Positions 1 through 5,122 of a stretch of 5,122 bases of DNA are shown one piece after another (the first letter of the stretch is position 1; every line of letters begins with the position of its first letter). Origin of the DNA: an uncultured Bacteroidales bacterium (GTDB taxonomy: Bacteria > Bacteroidota > Bacteroidia > Bacteroidales > UBA932). The stretch covers positions 1 to 5,122 of the forward strand of contig CAMEBJ010000107.1 of the NCBI GenBank assembly GCA_945912085.1, read 5' to 3'. Position numbers and translations under genes: made by a program. The notes beneath the pieces were generated by a model. The model was not told the origin of the DNA, ran no database searches, and was given only the letters and a program-made list of their open reading frames with translations.

Positions 1-908
1 CAGGTGTGTTTGCAAGTGCCTCCATACAGTCTGACCGCAAGGCATATATCGAAAAATGGTCGTCCGTTGCCGTTTCGGAAATGAACCGAAGCGGGGTCCC
101 GGCAAGTATTACCCTTGCCCAGGGTATCCTCGAGTCGGGAAGCGGAAAATCCGAGCTCGCCCTGAAAGGAAACAATCATTTCGGAATCAAATGCCACGAC
201 TGGAAAGGTGAGACCATCCATTTCGATGATGACCGCAAGAACGAGTGTTTCCGCAAATATCCCCACGCGGAGGCTTCTTTCCGTGACCATTCTGACTTTC
301 TGCGCTATCGTGACAGGTACAAGTTCCTGTTCGATCTTGAGAGCAGTGACTACAGGGGATGGGCTTTCGGTTTGAAAAGGGCAGGTTACGCAACTGACCC
401 GAAATATCCCGAGAAACTCATTTCCCTTATTGAGGAATACAACCTCACCCGTTTCGACAGAGTGAAATCCGTTCCTGTGACTCCAGCCGAGTTGGAAACC
501 CCTGTGAAAATACGTGAATTGGAGAACCCGTCCGGTTCCGCCGCCGATGAGACCTATGTTTTCAGACTGTCCCGAAGCCGCTATTCCCAGAACAAGGTCC
601 CTTTTATTTATCTTGGTGAAAGAGAAACACTTGCAGATGTCGCAAAATCCTATGACCTGTTCGTGCGCGAGCTTCTCCGCTTCAACGATGTGGATTCTCC
701 GGATGCACTTGGGCCGGGCTCGGTGGTCTATCTCCAGCACAAGAAATCCAGGGCTGCAAAAAGGGTTGACAAATATGTCGCCGAAGGGGGCGAGACCCTT
801 TGGGAGGTTTCCCAGCGTTTCGGTGTCCGGTTGAAAAGCCTTATGAAAAGAAATAATCTCCCGGCGGATTATGTTCTGAAATCGGAAGAAACTGTAAAAC
901 TCCGATAG
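1..908 (+). CDS. Secreted glucosaminidase (GH73-type peptidoglycan hydrolase) with two LysM domains, 5'-partial
   Basis: This is probably an exported N-acetylglucosaminidase that cuts peptidoglycan glycan strands in growth, division or turnover. The frame is open to the left edge (first full codon at 3). The GTG at 6 is probably an internal Val codon, because Gly-Val-Phe-Ala-Ser-Ala-Ser resembles the end of a signal peptide, so the true start lies upstream. Counting from the codon at 6, residues 14-150 form the glucosaminidase domain: ITLAQGILESGSGKSELA carries the likely catalytic Glu (43), followed by NNHFGIKC and the late AGYATDPKYPEKL motif with candidate active-site tyrosines. Cys63 and Cys81 could form a disulfide, which fits a periplasmic location. 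A polar linker (about 151-195) leads to LysM-like repeats at about 198-243 (LGERETLADVAKSYDL) and 256-300 (GGETLWEVSQRFGV), expected to bind peptidoglycan. The protein ends with the second LysM at a TAG stop. I see no terminator after it and no functional link to the glp genes. Family assignment is firm; the exact bond cut and the physiological role are inferred. Confidence 0.9.
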   Translation, partial: GVFASASIQSDRKAYIEKWSSVAVSEMNRSGVPASITLAQGILESGSGKSELALKGNNHFGIKCHDWKGETIHFDDDRKNECFRKYPHAEASFRDHSDFLRYRDRYKFLFDLESSDYRGWAFGLKRAGYATDPKYPEKLISLIEEYNLTRFDRVKSVPVTPAELETPVKIRELENPSGSAADETYVFRLSRSRYSQNKVPFIYLGERETLADVAKSYDLFVRELLRFNDVDSPDALGPGSVVYLQHKKSRAAKRVDKYVAEGGETLWEVSQRFGVRLKSLMKRNNLPADYVLKSEETVKLR

Positions 909-918
909 ATTTCGAAAT
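909..918. repeat. Palindrome ATTTCGAAAT, upstream copy (possible operator)
   Basis: A perfect 10-base palindrome sits directly after the stop codon of the glucosaminidase gene and just upstream of the predicted -33 element of the glp promoter. Its core TTTCGAAAT recurs at 955-963, and I saw no other exact copy in the window. The position suits a regulator binding site, but this is inference and no known regulator is assigned. Confidence 0.4.
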
Positions 919-922
919 ATAA

Positions 923-953
923 TTTGTTGTTTTTTGAAAATAAACTATATTTG
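923..953 (+). promoter_or_regulatory. Predicted Bacteroidota-type promoter of the glpABC operon
   Basis: TTTG at 923-926 and TATATTTG at 946-953 are separated by 19 bases. They match the Bacteroides primary-sigma consensus (-33 TTTG, -7 TAnnTTTG) at every defined position with typical spacing. Transcription would begin at about 956-960, just before glpA. A second TTTG at 933-936 is too close to the -7 box to serve as the -33 element. No other promoter-like site is visible before glpB or glpC, so this one probably drives all three genes. Confidence 0.72.
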
Positions 954-954
954 C

Positions 955-962
955 TTTCGAAA
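955..962. repeat. Palindrome TTTCGAAA, downstream copy at the predicted transcription start (possible operator)
   Basis: This perfect 8-base palindrome repeats the core of the one at 909-918 (shared TTTCGAAAT, centre-to-centre distance 45 bases). It overlaps the expected transcription start, two bases after the -7 box. A protein bound here would block initiation, and the two copies bracket the promoter. No family of regulator can be named from the sequence. Confidence 0.4.
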
Positions 963-973
963 TGAAAGTAAAT

Positions 974-2575
974 ATGGTTCAGGAATATGATATCATTGTC
1001 ATAGGCGGTGGCATTACAGGTGCCGGTGTTGCCCGTGACGCTTCTATGCGTGGATTGAAAACGCTTCTTGTCGAAAGGCACGATCTCACTGACGGGGCGA
1101 CAGGCCGCAATCACGGACTTCTCCACAGCGGTGCGAGGTATGCCGTGACGGATTCCGAGTCGGCATCGGAGTGTATCCGGGAGAATATGATTCTCCGCAG
1201 AATCGCAAGTCACTGTGTCGAGCAGACCGATGGCCTTTTCATTACTCTTCCTGAGGATGACCTCGGCTATCAGGCAACGTTCATCGAGTCCTGCCGGAAG
1301 GCCGGCATCAATGCCTTTGCCATCGACCCGAAGGAAGCAATCAGACTTGAACCGTCAGTGAACAAGTCTCTTATCGGAGCTGTCCGTGTGCCTGACGGTG
1401 CAGTCGATCCTTTCCGCCTGACTGTCGCCAATGTCGTGGATGCACAGCTTCACGGTGCGGAAGTCCTGACCTACAAGCAGGTGACATCCATTCTGAAAGA
1501 TGATTCCGGCCGTGTCACGGGAATCGAGGTGACGGATTTTCACACGAAACAGCAGAAAAAATACTATTCGAAGATAGTCATCAATGCCGCAGGAATCTGG
1601 GGGCACGGAATCGCTCAGATGGCCGGGGCACAGGTAAATATGTTCCCCGCGAAGGGAGCCCTCCTGATTTTCGGCCACAGGGTCAACAATATGGTCCTGA
1701 ACCGCTGCCGCAAGCCGGCCGACGCCGACATCCTTGTGCCGGGTGACACCATCTGCCTGATCGGAACTACCTCGAGCCGTGTCCCGTTCGAGGAAGTTGA
1801 CAATATGAACGTGACTCCTCAGGAGGTTGAGGTGCTGATGAGGGAGGGAGAGAAACTTGCTCCTTCGCTTGCTTCCACGAGAATCCTGCGGGCTTACGCC
1901 GGTGTACGTCCTCTGGTTGCCGCTGACAATGACCCTTCCGGAAGAAGTATCAGCAGGGGCATTGTCTGTCTCGACCACGAGACCCGTGACGGCATACCGG
2001 GATTCATTTCGATTACCGGAGGCAAGTTGATGACCTACAGGCTTATGGCTGAGTGGGCCGTGGATCTGGCCTGCAAGAAACTCGGTGTTGACAGGAAATG
2101 TGAGACCGCGGAGGTCTGCCTGCCTGGTTCATCCTCCACACCTCAGGAACAACCTCGTGTCGGGACTACGATCGGTCAGAGGGCTGCGCGTGGCCGTCAC
2201 GGAGAGAGAACTTCCCAGATCAGCCTGTCCAGCGACACCGACCGTTCGATTGTCTGCGAGTGTGAGGAAGTCTCTGTCGGGGAGGTAAATTACGCCATTG
2301 AAAAACTTGGTGTTACGGGTCTTGTGGATATGCGCCGCCGCACCCGTGTCGGTATGGGTACCTGCCAGGGTGAGCTTTGCGCCTGTCGTGCAGCGGGTCT
2401 GCTTGCAAAGGCTGACGGATGTGCTCAGAAGGCAATTTCAAACGTGGCTGAGTTTCTCAATGAAAGATGGAAGGGAATCAGACCGATTGCCTGGGGTGAG
2501 ACCCTGTGCGAAGCTCAGTTCACTTCCTGGATTTACGAGGGAGTCTGCGGTCTTGGCACCCCGCAGGAAAAGTGA
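974..2575 (+). CDS. glpA: Anaerobic glycerol-3-phosphate dehydrogenase subunit A (catalytic FAD subunit)
   Basis: GlpA oxidises sn-glycerol-3-phosphate to dihydroxyacetone phosphate and hands the electrons on within the GlpABC complex at the cytoplasmic face of the membrane. Counting from this start (533 residues; E. coli GlpA has about 542), the FAD-binding motif IGGGITGAG lies at 10-18, and the family signatures GATGRNHGLLHSGARYAVTD (41-60), RCRKPADADILVPGDT and ITGGKLMTYRLMAEW (347-361) follow within a DAO-type fold reaching about 360. After a variable linker (about 387-425), a BFD-like [2Fe-2S] domain carries Cys428, Cys430, Cys464 and Cys469, with an extra Cys471. The BFD domain separates GlpA from the aerobic GlpD. 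An in-frame ATG at 962 would add MKVN, but the predicted promoter would leave it only a few leader bases. The ATG at 974 leaves about 15 and has A-rich AAAGTAAAT before it. It is the first gene of a tight operon with glpB and glpC. No defect is visible. Confidence 0.96.
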   Translation: MVQEYDIIVIGGGITGAGVARDASMRGLKTLLVERHDLTDGATGRNHGLLHSGARYAVTDSESASECIRENMILRRIASHCVEQTDGLFITLPEDDLGYQATFIESCRKAGINAFAIDPKEAIRLEPSVNKSLIGAVRVPDGAVDPFRLTVANVVDAQLHGAEVLTYKQVTSILKDDSGRVTGIEVTDFHTKQQKKYYSKIVINAAGIWGHGIAQMAGAQVNMFPAKGALLIFGHRVNNMVLNRCRKPADADILVPGDTICLIGTTSSRVPFEEVDNMNVTPQEVEVLMREGEKLAPSLASTRILRAYAGVRPLVAADNDPSGRSISRGIVCLDHETRDGIPGFISITGGKLMTYRLMAEWAVDLACKKLGVDRKCETAEVCLPGSSSTPQEQPRVGTTIGQRAARGRHGERTSQISLSSDTDRSIVCECEEVSVGEVNYAIEKLGVTGLVDMRRRTRVGMGTCQGELCACRAAGLLAKADGCAQKAISNVAEFLNERWKGIRPIAWGETLCEAQFTSWIYEGVCGLGTPQEK

Positions 2576-2595
2576 TTTCAAAAGAACAATCTGAT

Positions 2596-3810
2596 ATGAA
2601 ATTCGATACTGTTATAATAGGAGGCGGACTTTCAGGCTTGACGGCCGGTTTGTCCCTGGTGAAAAAAGGGAAGAAAACCCTCATCGTGTCATCCGGGCAG
2701 AGTGCATTGCATTTCTTTTCCGGTTCTTTTGAACTTCTGTCATCTTCCGATGAACCCTTTAAGGCGATTGACACCCTTCCGGAAACTCATCCGTATTCCA
2801 GAATCGGCAGGGACAACCTGCTTCGTCTGGCAGAGGGAACAGGTCAGTTCTTTGCCTCGGCAGGAGTGACACTCTGTGGGGATGAACCTCACAAAAGGCT
2901 GACTCCGATGGGATTTAAGAAGAATGCCTGGCTGACTTCCGAAGGGCTTCTGACGATCCCTGACAGCGGAACCCTACCGTGGAAGACTGCTGCTGTTGTG
3001 AATATTTGCGGATTCCTCGATTTTCACAGTTCATTCATCTGCGCCGGACTTGGAAAATGCGGTCTGGAGTGCAGGGAATTTACCGTCAATCTCCCCGAGT
3101 TGGAGAAAATCCGTCAAAACCCGACGGAAATGCGTTCCACAAATATCGCCAAGACATTGACAGGCGAGGTCCTTGACAAGTTTGCCGCCGAGATTGAAAG
3201 AGTCTCTGCAGGATGTGACGTGGTCATCCTTCCGGTAGTGGTCGGCATTCAAGATGAGAGTGAATGCAAGCGCCTTTGCTCCCTGGTCAGCCGTCCTGTG
3301 AAGATGGTGGCAACCTTCCCGCCTTCCGTTCCGGGAATACGCATCCAGATGCAGCTCAAACGCCAGTTCTGCGCTGCCGGAGGAACGTATCTGCTCGGAG
3401 ACACCGTTACTGACGGAGTCTTTGAGGGCAGTCGTCTGGTTGGGATACACACTGCCAACCACGGAGATTCTCTCTTCACTGCTGACGATTTCGTGATTGC
3501 ATCTGGCAGTTTCTTCAGCCACGGTCTTGTGGCCGAAAGGAACCGGGTATACGAACCGGTGTTCGGTCTTGATGTCTTGGCTTCAGATGAAAGAGGGGAG
3601 TGGTTTGCGATGGATGTGTTTGACAATCAGCCATATATGAGTTTTGGCCTCTCAGTGGACAATGAGTTCAGACCGTCAGCAGGCGGCGCTGTCGTGGAAA
3701 ATCTCCGTGCAGTGGGCTCCGTTCTCGGAGGCTTCAATCCTTTGAAAGAGGGTTGTGGCGCGGGTGTCGCAATTCTCACTGCAATGCGTGTGGCAGAACT
3801 GATTTCGTAA
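2596..3810 (+). CDS. glpB: Anaerobic glycerol-3-phosphate dehydrogenase subunit B (flavoprotein)
   Basis: GlpB is the second subunit of the anaerobic glycerol-3-phosphate dehydrogenase. It is thought to carry a flavin and to relay electrons from GlpA towards GlpC. The 404-residue protein (E. coli about 419) opens with the dinucleotide-binding strand-loop MKFDTVIIGGGLSGL (Gly9, Gly11, Gly14). GlpB-typical segments follow: GQSALHFFSGSFELL (34-48), FPPSVPGIRIQMQLKRQF (241-258), IASGSFFSHGLVAERN (301-316), GLDVLASDERGEW (324-336) and the second flavin-contacting region AVGSVLGGFNPLKEGCGAG (372-390). The frame is open upstream to 2506 inside glpA, but that 30-residue extension is unlike the family, while the ATG at 2596 places the Rossmann motif at the N-terminus as in E. 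coli. The gap to glpA is 20 bases, with A-rich AAAAGAA about 9 bases before the start as the likely ribosome-binding region. The stop codon touches the glpC start. Identity is secure; the electron-relay role is family knowledge. Confidence 0.95.
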   Translation: MKFDTVIIGGGLSGLTAGLSLVKKGKKTLIVSSGQSALHFFSGSFELLSSSDEPFKAIDTLPETHPYSRIGRDNLLRLAEGTGQFFASAGVTLCGDEPHKRLTPMGFKKNAWLTSEGLLTIPDSGTLPWKTAAVVNICGFLDFHSSFICAGLGKCGLECREFTVNLPELEKIRQNPTEMRSTNIAKTLTGEVLDKFAAEIERVSAGCDVVILPVVVGIQDESECKRLCSLVSRPVKMVATFPPSVPGIRIQMQLKRQFCAAGGTYLLGDTVTDGVFEGSRLVGIHTANHGDSLFTADDFVIASGSFFSHGLVAERNRVYEPVFGLDVLASDERGEWFAMDVFDNQPYMSFGLSVDNEFRPSAGGAVVENLRAVGSVLGGFNPLKEGCGAGVAILTAMRVAELIS

Positions 3811-5064
3811 ATGATGGAACTTATGGAAAAGGAACGCGAATCAATTGAATATAATTTCGAACAGTGCATCAAGTGTACTGTCTGTACGGTATATTGTCCG
3901 GTGGTGGCGGTGAATCCGGATTATCCCGGTCCGAAACAGGCGGGCCCGGATGGAGAGAGATACCGTCTGAAAAATCCTCTATTTTACGATGAGGCATTGG
4001 ATATGTGCCTGAACTGCAAGCGTTGCGAGGTAGCCTGCCCTTCAGGGGTACGTGTGGGTGACATCATCCAGAACGCCCGCCTCAAATATGGCACGAAAAA
4101 GCCTCGTCTGCGTGACTTTATGCTCGCCTCGACAGATTTGATGGGCAGCGTGGCCACTGTAGTGGCACCGGTTGTGAATGCCTCCCTTTCACTCAAGCCT
4201 GTCAAGGCCGTGATGGACTGTACTCTTGGCGTTGACAAACATCGTACTTTCCCGAAATACAGTTCGCAGAAATTCGTTACCTGGTTCAGAAAGCACGCCC
4301 GGAAGGCTCAGGATGCTTTCCCGAAGAAAGTTTCGTATTTCCATGGCTGCTATGCCAACTACAATTTCCCTCAGCTGGCAAAGGATTTCGTCACAGTTAT
4401 GAATGCAGTCGGTTACGGTGTCAATCTGCTTGAAGATGAGAAATGCTGTGGAGTTGCCCTGATTTCCAACGGTTTCAAGAAAAGGGCGACAAAACAGGCC
4501 CAGACCAACCTGGCTGCCTTGAGAGAGGCAGTCGGCAGGGGTGAACCCGTTCTGACGACAAGTTCCACCTGTACTTTTACAATCAGGGATGAATATGCCC
4601 ACATTCTCGGCCTGGACAACTCGGATGTGCGTGACAGTGTGATGCTTGCCGTCAGGTTCCTCTTCAATCTGGTGGACAGCGGCAAGGTGAAACTAGTCTT
4701 CCGTGAGGATTACCGCAGGAAAATTGCCTACCACACCCCTTGTCATATGGAGAAACTCGGCTGGGGCATCTATCCGGTTTCCCTGCTGAAGATGATTCCG
4801 GGCGTCGAGCTGACCGTCCTTGATTCCAACTGTTGCGGAATAGCCGGAACATACGGTTTCAAAAAGGAACATTATGCCGATTCCCAGAAAATTGGCGAAC
4901 CTCTGTTCAATCAGATAAAAAGCCTCGCACCTGATGTGGTCGCAACTGATTGTGAAACCTGCAAATGGCAGATTGAGATGAGCACCGGCTACCCTGTTGC
5001 CAATCCGGTTTCGATTCTTGCCGAGGCTCTTGACATTGAAGCCACTGTGAAGGTTAATGCCTGA
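3811..5064 (+). CDS. glpC: Anaerobic glycerol-3-phosphate dehydrogenase subunit C (iron-sulfur, membrane-anchoring subunit)
   Basis: GlpC brings the GlpAB dimer to the inner membrane and passes its electrons to the quinone pool (menaquinone in Bacteroidota, then most likely fumarate reductase). The N-terminal ferredoxin domain has two complete [4Fe-4S] motifs: Cys19, 22, 25, 29 and Cys66, 69, 72, 76, each ending in Cys-Pro. Two CCG (heterodisulfide-reductase type) modules follow. The first has Cys180, the KCCG pair 212-213 and Cys254. The second has Cys311 in TPCHMEK, the NCCGIAGTYGFKKE pair 341-342 and CETC (381-384). The first module keeps only one Cys of its final CxxC, as I recall for E. 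coli GlpC. No obvious transmembrane helix is visible, so membrane contact is probably peripheral. The protein has 417 residues (E. coli about 396), including a roughly 10-residue N-terminal extension. The ATG at 3811 directly follows the glpB TAA. In-frame ATGs at 3814 and 3823 are possible alternatives, and none has a clear ribosome-binding site. Confidence 0.95.
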   Translation: MMELMEKERESIEYNFEQCIKCTVCTVYCPVVAVNPDYPGPKQAGPDGERYRLKNPLFYDEALDMCLNCKRCEVACPSGVRVGDIIQNARLKYGTKKPRLRDFMLASTDLMGSVATVVAPVVNASLSLKPVKAVMDCTLGVDKHRTFPKYSSQKFVTWFRKHARKAQDAFPKKVSYFHGCYANYNFPQLAKDFVTVMNAVGYGVNLLEDEKCCGVALISNGFKKRATKQAQTNLAALREAVGRGEPVLTTSSTCTFTIRDEYAHILGLDNSDVRDSVMLAVRFLFNLVDSGKVKLVFREDYRRKIAYHTPCHMEKLGWGIYPVSLLKMIPGVELTVLDSNCCGIAGTYGFKKEHYADSQKIGEPLFNQIKSLAPDVVATDCETCKWQIEMSTGYPVANPVSILAEALDIEATVKVNA

Positions 5065-5081
5065 CACGCTTGAAGATAGTT

Positions 5082-5111
5082 AATGTGTTGGATTAAATTT
5101 AACATATTTTT
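5082..5111 (+). terminator. Weak AT-rich stem-loop with T-run after glpC (possible terminator)
   Basis: Bases 5082-5092 can pair with 5098-5108 to give an 11-base-pair stem, including three G-T wobbles, around the loop TTAAA. A run of five T lies at 5107-5111, partly inside the stem. It begins 17 bases after the glpC stop, where an operon terminator is expected. The stem has only one G-C pair, so it may be too weak to act alone. The overlapping palindrome TTAAATTTAA (5093-5102) allows a competing fold. Confidence 0.33.
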
Positions 5112-5122
5112 ATCTTAATTTA

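Noticed and set aside
6..8. GTG as the true start of the glucosaminidase gene
   Set aside because: The frame is open to the window edge, and the first residues look like the end of a signal peptide. Starting here would leave an exported enzyme without its export signal.
909..940. Palindrome ATTTCGAAAT and the following T-rich stretch as a terminator of the glucosaminidase gene
   Set aside because: The inverted repeat has no loop and only five pairs per arm. The T-run is interrupted and lies over 10 bases away, inside the predicted promoter.
1355..1978. A 207-codon antisense open frame inside glpA
   Set aside because: It lies wholly within the well-conserved glpA coding sequence. Its translation has no recognisable domain and it has no promoter or ribosome-binding site. 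It is a shadow of codon bias.
2506..2595. Upstream extension of glpB overlapping the end of glpA
   Set aside because: The extra 30 residues read through glpA coding sequence in another frame and are absent from the family. The conserved N-terminus begins at the ATG at 2596.
3031..3522. A 163-codon antisense open frame inside glpB
   Set aside because: It is fully covered by glpB, which matches its family along its length. The antisense translation resembles no family I recognise.
5100..5122. A promoter for the next gene in the AT-rich right end
   Set aside because: TATTTTTA at 5105-5112 lacks the final G of TAnnTTTG, and no TTTG lies at the right distance upstream. The region is simply AT-rich.
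1..5122. A novel defence, mobile or biosynthetic system
   Set aside because: All four reading frames with real coding character belong to well-known families. The only non-coding stretches are 65 and 58 bases. No direct-repeat array, transposase, RNA gene or unexplained gap was found.

Overview
The window looks like ordinary chromosomal sequence from a member of the Bacteroidota, probably the order Bacteroidales. Three things point there. The intergenic region holds a full match to the Bacteroides-type promoter (TTTG, 19 bases, TAnnTTTG). Translation starts are preceded by A-rich sequence instead of strong Shine-Dalgarno sites. The first gene is a secreted glucosaminidase with C-terminal LysM domains, an architecture common in that order. 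Base composition in the genes is roughly balanced, and the intergenic stretches are clearly AT-rich. The genus cannot be named from this sequence.

Layout, all genes on the + strand: (1) positions 1-908 hold the 3' part of a cell-wall glucosaminidase gene, cut at its signal-peptide end by the window edge. (2) Positions 909-973 are a short AT-rich intergenic region with the predicted promoter at 923-953 and two copies of the palindrome TTTCGAAA, one on each side of it. (3) Positions 974-5064 hold a compact three-gene operon, glpA-glpB-glpC, with gaps of 20 and 0 bases. (4) Positions 5065-5122 are an AT-rich tail with a weak stem-loop and T-run that could be the operon terminator.

The three glp genes encode the anaerobic sn-glycerol-3-phosphate dehydrogenase. 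GlpA is the catalytic FAD subunit with a BFD-like [2Fe-2S] domain, GlpB is the second flavoprotein subunit, and GlpC is the iron-sulfur subunit that brings the complex to the membrane and passes electrons to menaquinone. Together they oxidise glycerol-3-phosphate to dihydroxyacetone phosphate. In an anaerobe the electrons would most likely end at fumarate reductase. No transporter (GlpT or GlpF), kinase (GlpK) or regulator lies inside the window.

I found no RNA gene, mobile element, CRISPR array or new multi-gene system. The observations most worth a check are the paired palindromes around the glp promoter, which could be an undescribed operator pair, and the strong resemblance of GlpABC to the enterobacterial enzyme.
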